Assembly: GCA_964409645.1 (NCBI GenBank)
Contig: CAYPEK010000086.1
Location: 1-18,747 of the forward strand
Direction: 5' to 3'
Length of the DNA: 18,747 nucleotides
Source of the DNA: CAYPEK01 sp964409645
Lineage (GTDB): Bacteria; UBP15; UBA6099
This document shows, in pieces, positions 1 through 7,582 of the stretch; within the stretch, counting starts at the first letter, position 1, and every line of letters begins with the position of its first letter. The position numbers were made by a program, and so were the translations under genes. The notes under the pieces are model-generated. The model was not told the DNA's origin, searched no databases, and saw only the letters and a program-made list of their open reading frames with translations.

Positions 1-3000
1 AGCCAGCAGTATAAGGATCGCTGGCCACCAGCGCGAATACATACGATCCCGCCAAAGTCGGCGTAAACGTCGGATTAACCGCCGTGCTGTCCGACAGTGT
101 CACCGTCTGCGGGCCGCTCGTCTGCGTCCACGCATAAGTCAGCGGGTCATAGTTCTGATCCGTTGTTCCGCTTCCGTCCAGAGTAACGAGCAAGCCCGGC
201 TGGATCAAAAACTGATCCGGTCCGGCATTCGATACCGGCGGAGAGTTGATAATCTCGTAATTGCCGCCTGCTTCGGACGTGTTTCCGGTCGCGTCCCTGT
301 CGATAGCGCTGAGGAAGTTGCCGGTGCTCGTCGGGCAGTTAGTAGCAGTGAAATTTCCCGATGCATCCGCCGTAGTGGTACAAATAAGTTTATACAACTC
401 GCCGTATCCCGACGAGTCCTGCGCCACCGCCGGCGAAGCCGCGTTCGTTGTCTGATAGACTTCAACCGTCGAGTTCGCAACCGCCGTTCCATAGACCGTG
501 TAGTATCCGGGGCTCGTCCCCGTGTGATTCGAGATCGTCGGCGCCGCGAAATTATTGTTGCCGTTGTTAAGGAGATCGATCGACAAAGTGCCGTTGTTAA
601 AAATCGAGTTGCCTGAAATCTTATTATTTATGACTCCGGCGCCATCGACTTTCACACCGCCCGCCGTGTTATAAGCAATTACGTTACCTTCGCCGGTTGT
701 CGTTGTCCCTACAATAGTGCCGGTCGGCGCGGTCCCGGACAAACTTATGCTCACGCCCCAGCCCGTGTTGGCTATCGCGCTTATTCCGGTGGTTTCAGTT
801 CCGATTTTGTTTCCGTATATTTTGTTGTTTGCGCCCGCTCCCGTTAATGCTATGCCGCTGCCGCCGTTCCCGGATATTAAGTTGCCATAATTCGACGACG
901 TATTGCCGCCGATCGTATTGTTCGTAGCTCCGTTCTGTAAAGTGACTCCGTTGCCGCCGTTAGCTATCGCGGCAGTCCCGCTTACATTCGTTCCGATTTT
1001 ATTTCCACGAATGTAAGTGCCGGTCACGCCCGATCCGTCGAGCACTATCCCCGCGCCGGTGTTACCGCTTATTAAATTGCCGGATGAAGCTGTGGAGTCG
1101 CCCCCGATTATGTTGCCGCTCGACGCGCCGGTGATATAAACAGTGTTTGATTTGTTTGTCGATGTTGAAACAGCAGTCCCCGCTCTGGTGGTTCCGATTT
1201 TGTTGTTCTTTATCGTGTTGTTATTACTTCCAGTTATCTGGATGCCATAAGTAATGCTGTTGACGATGTAATTATCTTTAATCGTATTGCTGGCCCCGCC
1301 TGTTATCAGAAAACCGATGTTGTTGCCCGCAAGTCCCGCCGTGTCCACGGCATTTGTCCCAATGTTCATGTTCGCTATTATGTTGAACGACGCGGAACCA
1401 CAGGAACCGTCTATCGAAATCGCATAACCCACCATCTCATAGAACGACAACCCCCTGATGAAATTGCTGGATGAGCATATACGCCAGCCGTTTGCCGCGC
1501 CGTAAAGCCTGAACTCGCGGCCGTCGGTCACCATATCGAGCGTGATGCCGCCCGCGTCCGTCACATCCGGAAGCTGTTGCGGCGTCGTCGGCGTAATCGG
1601 ACTTGCCATGCTTAAGTCGAAACAAATCACGTCATGCGCCGGTGTTCCGTTCGCCGCCTGAATCGCCTGCTTCAGCGAACCGGCGCCCCACCCGTTCGAC
1701 GTTACACATTGAGTACATCCCGCGGCGCACGCGGCAAGATTGATCGACGTCGAATAAGGCAGCACATACACAGCCGCCGTCGCAAATACACCGTTCGGAG
1801 CGGTCACCGTCAGAACTCCCTGACCCTCCCCGATCGCCGTCAGCGTTCCGTCCGCCGCCACCGACGCCGTGTTGTTGTCGTAACTCCACGTCAGCACCGC
1901 CGCTATCGGATTGCCATACTGATCCAGCACATCCGCTGTAAACTTCTGCTCCAATCCGATATCCAGCGACACAAGTGACGGCGAAATCAGAATCTTCGTC
2001 GGCTCCGGCACACCGACCGATATTACCTCCGCATCCGCGGACGCGGTCGCCTTGTACCCATATGAATTTTCCGCCTCGACCGTGATCTTGTAATTACCTG
2101 CAACCGCGGGCGCTTCCCACGCAGCGCTTCCGCCGCCCTTGTCAACTATCGAGCCCCCCGTTGCTGACCAACCGAACGTCACTCCGGTGTTGTTTTCGAC
2201 TGACGACTGCGCGAAAAAGTCCACAACATCGCCCGGACTCACCGTTATCGTCGGCGGCTGCATCGACACTATCGAGAACTGCGCCATCATCGGGGCGATG
2301 AATTCCATCGCCTTACGCAGGTTCAGCCGCGGCCCGATCTGCTTTGTCGTTGTAATCGTGTCCGCCGTGTTGACTAGAATCAGCTTCAACTGGTCAACCG
2401 AAAGCGACGGAACCGCCGATCTCAACACGCCGGCCGCACCGGACACTTCCGCTGCCGATAGCGACGTGCCGCTCACAAATGTGTACCCGTCCGGAATCAT
2501 CGTTGAATAGATAGAATAACCGGGCGCCGAGATCGCCACCTCCGAACCGTAGTTCGTGAAATCCGTCGCCTGATCGTTCTGGTCCGTAGCGCCAACCGTC
2601 AGAACGCCCGAAATCGATCCGGGCACATAATTCACCGCCGGCGCATTTGCGTTTCCGGCCGCAGCCACAACAAGCGCGTTCTTTCCCGTCGCGTAATCAA
2701 TAACCGTCTTGAATATTTTCGCGATTTTGTCCGCCTGCGATCCTGACACACTGCCCGAAAGGCTTATGTTGATTATTCCCGCCCCGTTGTCGGCGGCGTA
2801 AACAATTCCATTCAGAACTGAATACAAAGGACAATTCCCTGAATCGTCGCACACCTTAACGGGCATAACCTTGCAGTCGAAACAAATACCGGCAATCCCT
2901 TTGCCGTTGTCCTGCTGCGCCGCTATCAGCCCGGCAACCAGCGTCCCGTGCCCGTTCGAATCCGCCGACGCCGACGATGTATCGCCATACAGCAGATTCG

Positions 3001-4069
3001 AGCCGCTCATCAGCCGCCCCAGTAAGTCCGGGTGCATTCCACTCACGCCGGTATCCATCACCGCCACAATAGGCTCCGCAGCGGGCGAAAACGTATCCCA
3101 CACCTCCGGCGCATTTATCTTTTCAATGCCCCACACCTGTGTTTTATCGCCACCGGGCAGATACGGCGGATCGTTCGGCACATAAGCGGCGGACGACAGA
3201 AGGTAATTAAACGATGCAACAGCCTTTATGTCAGGGTTGGTCTTAGACCATCTTGTTTTTCCATCGTTGATATCGGTTATTATTTTTTCCGGCTTGTCCA
3301 CCTTAACCTGATACATCGATAGGGCTTTCGATTCGGACATCAGCGTTACCTTGCCGCTGATCTGTTTCAGAATCGTATTAATCTGGCCGTCTTTCTCATC
3401 CGTAAGTTGAATAATTATTTCGCCTTTGGCTACCGAATTCCCCGAACTGTCGCTGTCCTTTTCAAACGGCGCCGTGGAAACAACCGAGTACGCGCTCGTC
3501 GTTCCGGCGGTACTGCCCGACTCCGCGCCGAATGCAAGAACGCAGTTTTTACTCGCGAATATCAGATACGCCCTGCCGGGTTTCAGCGTGTCGGCAAATG
3601 TGTATGTCTCACTCGAATCTTCATAATCGTATATGTCGTACCTGACAGTCGCCGAATTCGAAAACTGAACCCCGTCAATCTGGAATCCTGAATCGGATTT
3701 TGATATTTCTTTATCATACGGATTGCCTACGATGTTCCATCCCGCAGCTAAATTCACGGTTACTTTGGAATTACTGTCCAGTGCCGGAATAATCACGCTC
3801 TGCGGTTCGCTCAGATAAACCCAGAATCCGGTGCCGGCCTGATAATTTTTTGCATCGGAACAAGCCACATTCCCTTTGAGATCGTAAATGCCTTTGACCA
3901 CGTCGTTAGTTGCCGTTTGGCAGCCTATATTTTTTAATGCCGAAGAATCGATAAGGTTCCATCCCGCGGGGAGTTCTATCTTTTGGTCCGCCATCGCCCG
4001 CGCTGAAAACAGACCGAACAAAAAAAAGAGTAAAATTATTCGTTTGAATTTATGATTTATTATTTTCAT
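1..4069 (-). CDS. Secreted subtilisin-like serine protease with Ig-like, beta-helix and PKD-like domains (partial)
   Basis: The frame is open from the ATG at 4069 to the left edge, giving 1356 residues with the C-terminus missing. Residues 1-27 are a signal peptide (basic start, hydrophobic core, cleavage after AMA). Two 'GWN' modules (about 30-150) precede a propeptide-like stretch and a peptidase S8 domain (about 315-560). Its triad is visible: D339 in VMDTG, H374 in NGHGT and S536 in GTSLS. An Ig/PKD-like domain (about 565-680), a Big_2 domain (about 685-755) and a right-handed beta-helix (about 785-1170) follow. The helix opens with a GSLKQAIQAAN motif and repeats GNLISGN and NKIGT. A PKD/REJ-like domain lies at the cut end. 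The protein is probably an extracellular or surface protease that binds polymers. An in-frame ATG at 4078 is possible: the AGAGG at 4082-4086 is 3 bases from it but 12 from 4069, so the start is uncertain. Confidence 0.9.
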   Translation of the reverse strand, partial: MKIINHKFKRIILLFFLFGLFSARAMADQKIELPAGWNLIDSSALKNIGCQTATNDVVKGIYDLKGNVACSDAKNYQAGTGFWVYLSEPQSVIIPALDSNSKVTVNLAAGWNIVGNPYDKEISKSDSGFQIDGVQFSNSATVRYDIYDYEDSSETYTFADTLKPGRAYLIFASKNCVLAFGAESGSTAGTTSAYSVVSTAPFEKDSDSSGNSVAKGEIIIQLTDEKDGQINTILKQISGKVTLMSESKALSMYQVKVDKPEKIITDINDGKTRWSKTNPDIKAVASFNYLLSSAAYVPNDPPYLPGGDKTQVWGIEKINAPEVWDTFSPAAEPIVAVMDTGVSGMHPDLLGRLMSGSNLLYGDTSSASADSNGHGTLVAGLIAAQQDNGKGIAGICFDCKVMPVKVCDDSGNCPLYSVLNGIVYAADNGAGIINISLSGSVSGSQADKIAKIFKTVIDYATGKNALVVAAAGNANAPAVNYVPGSISGVLTVGATDQNDQATDFTNYGSEVAISAPGYSIYSTMIPDGYTFVSGTSLSAAEVSGAAGVLRSAVPSLSVDQLKLILVNTADTITTTKQIGPRLNLRKAMEFIAPMMAQFSIVSMQPPTITVSPGDVVDFFAQSSVENNTGVTFGWSATGGSIVDKGGGSAAWEAPAVAGNYKITVEAENSYGYKATASADAEVISVGVPEPTKILISPSLVSLDIGLEQKFTADVLDQYGNPIAAVLTWSYDNNTASVAADGTLTAIGEGQGVLTVTAPNGVFATAAVYVLPYSTSINLAACAAGCTQCVTSNGWGAGSLKQAIQAANGTPAHDVICFDLSMASPITPTTPQQLPDVTDAGGITLDMVTDGREFRLYGAANGWRICSSSNFIRGLSFYEMVGYAISIDGSCGSASFNIIANMNIGTNAVDTAGLAGNNIGFLITGGASNTIKDNYIVNSITYGIQITGSNNNTIKNNKIGTTRAGTAVSTSTNKSNTVYITGASSGNIIGGDSTASSGNLISGNTGAGIVLDGSGVTGTYIRGNKIGTNVSGTAAIANGGNGVTLQNGATNNTIGGNTSSNYGNLISGNGGSGIALTGAGANNKIYGNKIGTETTGISAIANTGWGVSISLSGTAPTGTIVGTTTTGEGNVIAYNTAGGVKVDGAGVINNKISGNSIFNNGTLSIDLLNNGNNNFAAPTISNHTGTSPGYYTVYGTAVANSTVEVYQTTNAASPAVAQDSSGYGELYKLICTTTADASGNFTATNCPTSTGNFLSAIDRDATGNTSEAGGNYEIINSPPVSNAGPDQFLIQPGLLVTLDGSGTTDQNYDPLTYAWTQTSGPQTVTLSDSTAVNPTFTPTLAGSYVFALVASDPYTAG

Positions 4070-4078
4070 ATCTACCAT

Positions 4079-4607
4079 GCACCTCTTAGTTAAATATACC
4101 CATATAAACAATTAATAAACAAATAATATTCTGGTTTTGTTTCTAAATAGCCGGTTTTCACCCATTTTTGACCATTATCAACAGTTACAAGCGATTACAT
4201 GCGGATATCTATTATTTGTATATATTTATACCTATACTACATCCCGCCCAAAAAGTGCAATTTTTAGATTGTTTGTTAAATTAATACTCATAATTTCGCA
4301 TATTCGGTTGAATCATGCAATATTGGAGTGAAAATTAAATTATAAATTTATATTATTTATTAATTTGATTGATTTTCAGTAGATTTCATAAGTTTTTTAA
4401 CTTATTAAATACTTAACTTTTGTAGGTTTGAGCTGTTACATATTATATTTAGATAAATAGAATGGAGATAAATCATAAAATAAGTTTATTGAATATAGAA
4501 TAATATTTTGAATATTTGCCAAAATTAATAAAATACATATTTTTTCTTTAAAAATTGCCTTGAATTCGCCGATTGTATTATTTTGTCGAAAAAAGCACAA
4601 CGAATTT
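4079..4607. other. AT-rich intergenic region upstream of the protease gene
   Basis: This 529-base gap lies between the 3' end of the TPR gene and the 5' end of the protease gene, both on the minus strand. It is far more AT-rich than its neighbours: 4321-4380 has only 8 G or C bases. It probably holds the protease promoter. Many TATA-like hexamers occur on the minus strand, but none can be singled out in such a background. I see no convincing gene, RNA or strong terminator hairpin. Confidence 0.6.
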
Positions 4608-5651
4608 CTATTTGCTTAACTCCCCTATTCGTTGGCGGGCCTTATTTTTGGCGGACTCGTCATTACTCATAAGAATAAATTTGTTGAAATCATCGATCGC
4701 CGAAGTCTTGTTCCCGATCGCCGCCAGCATGTCGGCCCTCATGTAATATGCATACGCGAATCCCGGATTAATTCCGACCGCCGCATTGAAATCTCTTATG
4801 GCGTCGCCCGGTTTCCCCACCGCTCGATACGCCATCCCCCGGTTCAGATAAGCCGTCACTCGATTGGGTTCGAGACGGATCGACTCGGCGAAATCGTCTA
4901 TGGCGGCAAGAGATATTTTCTGTCGCGAATAAATAATTCCTCTTATCTCGTGTGCTTCGGCGTTCTTGGGGTCCATCCGAATCGCCTCGCACAGGTCGAA
5001 CACCGCCTCATCGAGCTTGCCCTCTGCCAGATAAGCCTTCCCGCGCTCCATATATGCCGAGGCATCTCTCGGGTCTATCCCTATCACCTTAGTGAAATCC
5101 TCCACCGCCTGCCCATATTTGCCTGTCGCCGTCCTCATTTTTCCGCGACCGAAATACGCGTTCGAACTCCTTCCGTCCGCCTCAATCGATTTGCTGAAAT
5201 CCGCCTCTGCCTTTGTGGTATCGCCAGCAATCGAATAGACCTCGCCGCGTGCCGCGTACAGCGCCGCAGCCTCATCATTCAGCTTTATTGCCGCATTCAG
5301 GTCCTTCAGCGCCTTATCCGCCCTGCCAAGACGTTTATAAAGTAAACCCCGCCGGTACAATGCGTTCGGGTCTTCGGGATCGAACCGCACCCCAAGATCG
5401 TATTCGCGCATCGCACGCACATAATCGCCCCTCTGCTCGTAAATATAACCGCGATTTACATGCGCATCCGAGAAACTGCCGTTCAACCTGATCGCCGCAT
5501 TGAATTCCTTCAGCGCGGCTTTATAAGATTTTTTCTCTGTGAGCTCCATACCGTGCCGGTTGTGTTCCACCGCTGTATGCCTCACTCCGAAAAACGCCGA
5601 ACCCGCCAACGCCGCCGCCACTAACATAACAACTATTATCTTCTTAACCAT
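4608..5651 (-). CDS. Membrane-anchored or periplasmic TPR-repeat protein
   Basis: The protein has 347 residues. An N-terminal hydrophobic segment (about 4-22, after MVKK) acts as a signal anchor or signal peptide. The rest is about nine tetratricopeptide repeats at 34-residue spacing, with the usual signature: A at the turn, Y or F in helix B, and endings such as 'D.NAAI.L.P.'. TPR arrays are protein-protein scaffolds, so no catalytic role is expected. The start is supported by GAAGGAAA just upstream. The gene lies 64 bases after the glycosyltransferase on the same strand and probably shares its transcript. The partner is unknown; a role in assembling surface material is only a guess from context. 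Confidence 0.85.
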   Translation of the reverse strand: MVKKIIVVMLVAAALAGSAFFGVRHTAVEHNRHGMELTEKKSYKAALKEFNAAIRLNGSFSDAHVNRGYIYEQRGDYVRAMREYDLGVRFDPEDPNALYRRGLLYKRLGRADKALKDLNAAIKLNDEAAALYAARGEVYSIAGDTTKAEADFSKSIEADGRSSNAYFGRGKMRTATGKYGQAVEDFTKVIGIDPRDASAYMERGKAYLAEGKLDEAVFDLCEAIRMDPKNAEAHEIRGIIYSRQKISLAAIDDFAESIRLEPNRVTAYLNRGMAYRAVGKPGDAIRDFNAAVGINPGFAYAYYMRADMLAAIGNKTSAIDDFNKFILMSNDESAKNKARQRIGELSK

Positions 5652-5715
5652 ATTTCCTTCTTTCGATCACATCTTATACGCTTCAAATAATTATGCTATC
5701 GGCTTTTCGCTCTTG

Positions 5716-6852
5716 CTACATTCCGTATCCTGTCATTTTTTTCAGCGCTTTCTCAAAACTTTTCTTGGCATCCGAGGATATTTCAGCCTCGGACATCCTT
5801 CCGGCACGCGTAACGGCTGCCGCCGCCGCCGGATTATTCATCACAAACTCGATCCGCTCCGCAAGAGATTCCGAACTCCGTGGCTCGTAAAGGAAACCCG
5901 TTTTGCCGTCCTCTATGAAATCGCGCGCCGCCGGAACATCCGCCGCGATCACCGGCACACCAAACCGTTGCGCGTTGGCAATCGTCAGATGTCCCGCCAC
6001 ATGCCCGATATGCCTCAGAGGAACCACAACCGCCGCCGCAGCGCTGATCCAAGCCAGATAATCGGACTGCGGCATCCTGTCCCGCACCCGGACGCGGCCG
6101 TTTTCTTCGAGCGACTCCGCAAACCGAGACGCCTCCTTTTTACCCATGTACGCCATCGACGCTGTCAGATCGGTTATGATATCCGCTTCGATACCGAGTC
6201 TGCCGCAGGCTCTCACGAAAGTAACGAAATCCCTGTTAAAAATCCCTGCCGCCAAGATGCCGCCGCCGGCCCGTTTCCCGCCAACTTCGTGAGAATTAAT
6301 TCTCGATATAGCATTCTCCGCCTCCGGCGACATTATCCCCTGCACGAACGTGCACGACGGAAAATATAAAATGTTATCCCCGGCGATCCCGTGCGCGGTT
6401 AGGCCGGGCGTCAGTTCCTTGCATATCGAGAGCCACACTGTATTGCCGCCGAGCGCCTCGCGCGCCGGGTTGCCGCCGTAAACCGCCGCAAGCTGCCGTC
6501 CGACCTGCCGGTACTGCTTTAGCGAAACATCGAGCGAGAACATCGCCGCGGTGAAATCCGGCAGCCCCGCCGCACGGCATACCGTCCGCAGGATCATTAC
6601 ATCCACGCAGTCGCCAATCACCGCTTCAGTGCCTAATTCGCTCATCAGCGACAGAGCTCCACGTGCCGCTTCCTCGAATATCAGATGCGGTTTTCGCACA
6701 CCGGGAGCCGAAAACCGGTGGAACGAAATGTTCGCAAAAACAATCTCATATTCGCCGATACGCGTCCGGTGCGAGACCGGCCGCCCCTTGCCCGGAATCC
6801 AATCCGCCTCGCTGATGAACAAAACCCTCTTCGAACACACCCCACCCAGCAT
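5716..6852 (-). CDS. GT-B fold glycosyltransferase (family 1/4-like)
   Basis: This 378-residue protein is without a signal peptide and probably acts in the cytoplasm or at the inner membrane face. The C-terminal half resembles the nucleotide-sugar domain of GT-B enzymes. It has a hydrophobic strand with PLRHIGH (about residue 285), then GVPVIAADVPAARDFI and GKTGFLYEP, ending in a helix-rich tail. The usual acidic E-x7-E pattern is not clear: a D occupies the place of one Glu. The N-terminal acceptor half is not recognisable in detail, so donor and acceptor are unknown. No ribosome binding site is visible before the ATG at 6852. Minus-strand TATA-like boxes lie only about 10-15 bases upstream, which would fit a leaderless message. 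The GTG at 6840 is an alternative start. It is divergent from the cupin gene. Confidence 0.75.
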   Translation of the reverse strand: MLGGVCSKRVLFISEADWIPGKGRPVSHRTRIGEYEIVFANISFHRFSAPGVRKPHLIFEEAARGALSLMSELGTEAVIGDCVDVMILRTVCRAAGLPDFTAAMFSLDVSLKQYRQVGRQLAAVYGGNPAREALGGNTVWLSICKELTPGLTAHGIAGDNILYFPSCTFVQGIMSPEAENAISRINSHEVGGKRAGGGILAAGIFNRDFVTFVRACGRLGIEADIITDLTASMAYMGKKEASRFAESLEENGRVRVRDRMPQSDYLAWISAAAAVVVPLRHIGHVAGHLTIANAQRFGVPVIAADVPAARDFIEDGKTGFLYEPRSSESLAERIEFVMNNPAAAAAVTRAGRMSEAEISSDAKKSFEKALKKMTGYGM

Positions 6853-6874
6853 AAGCGTATTTTATACTATATCG

Positions 6875-6883
6875 TGCTATAAT
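6875..6883 (+). promoter_or_regulatory. Candidate extended -10 promoter for the cupin gene
   Basis: TGCTATAAT contains a perfect -10 hexamer (6878-6883) with the upstream TGN of extended -10 promoters. No good -35 box stands 16-18 bases upstream. It lies 44 bases before the cupin ATG and inside the divergent region shared with the glycosyltransferase. Confidence 0.45.
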
Positions 6884-6927
6884 TCACACCGCTGGCTATA
6901 TCGCAGTACGATTAGAGGGTGGCACAC

Positions 6928-7281
6928 ATGAGCGACGAAGCAAAAAAAGCAACTACAGTCTATCGCAAAGGCGGTAATGACGGATATATCGAGATGCTGC
7001 CGGGGATCAGGCGGCGGACGCTTTTATGGGCGGACATGACGCTGTTTGCAGAGTTCAAACTCGACGCCGGGAGCAAAATTCCTGAACACTCACATCCCGA
7101 GGAGCAGACCGGCTACATGCTCTCCGGGCGGATGACATTCCACGGTCCGGACGGCGACTTCGAAGCCGAGCCGGGCGACTCGTGGGTTTTCCCCGGCGGC
7201 GTCCCCCACTCTGTCGATGTCCACGAAGACGCACATGTCATCGAAGTCTTCTCTCCGGCGAGAAAAGACTATATGGCTTAA
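6928..7281 (+). CDS. Small cupin-domain protein, KdgF-like
   Basis: The protein has 117 residues and is a single conserved beta-barrel cupin. Motif 1 is HSHPEEQTGYMLSG, giving metal ligands H54, H56 and Q60. Motif 2 is PGDSWVFPGGVPH, giving H94. This His-His-Gln-His pattern and the PGDS..PGG.PH signature match the KdgF family, whose studied members linearise unsaturated uronates from pectin or alginate. Many relatives have unknown substrates, so the reaction is not assigned here. I chose the ATG at 6928 because AGAGG (6914-6918) is 9 bases upstream. A GTG at 6919 touches that site directly and is unlikely. No uronate or sugar-acid genes are adjacent. Confidence 0.85.
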   Translation: MSDEAKKATTVYRKGGNDGYIEMLPGIRRRTLLWADMTLFAEFKLDAGSKIPEHSHPEEQTGYMLSGRMTFHGPDGDFEAEPGDSWVFPGGVPHSVDVHEDAHVIEVFSPARKDYMA

Positions 7282-7582
7282 TAACCAAATTTTATGAAAT
7301 GCTCCTTTTCCATCACAGGAGCCACTTAATGACAATTTAGCAATGATTTTACCTCTGTTATTGTCGGAATTGGCGCTTGCAGTATAGATATAAATATGTA
7401 ATAATGCTCAACGCACAATTAAAATGCTTTTCGGAAGCGGACATTATACATATTTAAGCTGCTCGGCAGCATCTTGCAGGATACTACGCTGAATATCTGC
7501 TTCCAAAATTTACCGTTCCGGACGTTCTTCTTTCAAGTACCGACAGCACCATCGGAAAATGTTGTATGACAGAGGTAAACGC
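7282..7582. other. Intergenic leader between the cupin and the dockerin protein gene
   Basis: This 301-base region must hold the promoter of the three-gene plus-strand operon. Visible items are a 6-bp inverted repeat at 7301-7322 just after the cupin, AT-rich stretches with -10-like boxes near 7390-7410, and a small hairpin GCTGC-TCG-GCAGC at 7458-7470. AGAGGT at 7571-7576 is the ribosome binding site of the next gene, 6 bases from its ATG. I recognise no riboswitch class. Confidence 0.5.
7301..7322 (+). terminator. Weak hairpin after the cupin gene
   Basis: GCTCCT and AGGAGC form a 6-bp stem with a 10-base loop, 20 bases past the cupin stop. No T-run follows, so it is at best a weak or factor-dependent terminator, or it only protects the 3' end. 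Confidence 0.25.

Noticed and set aside
4137..4331. 64-codon plus-strand frame in the AT-rich gap
   Set aside because: No ribosome binding site, no recognisable motif, and low-complexity AT-rich codons. Chance is the simpler explanation.
4632..5345. 237-codon plus-strand frame opposite the TPR gene
   Set aside because: It is antisense to a clear TPR protein, has no family resemblance and no ribosome binding site. It is a by-product of codon bias, as are the long frames at 5539-6369, 13858-14640, 14501-15448 and 16540-17460.
6919..6927. GTG start for the cupin gene
   Set aside because: It abuts the AGAGG ribosome binding site with no spacer; the ATG at 6928 has a normal 9-base spacer.
7329..7340. 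Tiny leader frame ATG-ACA-ATT-TAG preceded by AGGAG
   Set aside because: The AGGAG belongs to the small hairpin at 7301-7322, and a three-codon frame is expected by chance. There is no sign of an attenuator.
7366..7384. GGAATTGGCGCTTGC resembling a sigma-54 promoter
   Set aside because: The GG and GC elements are not at the required spacing, and no enhancer-binding regulator gene is nearby.
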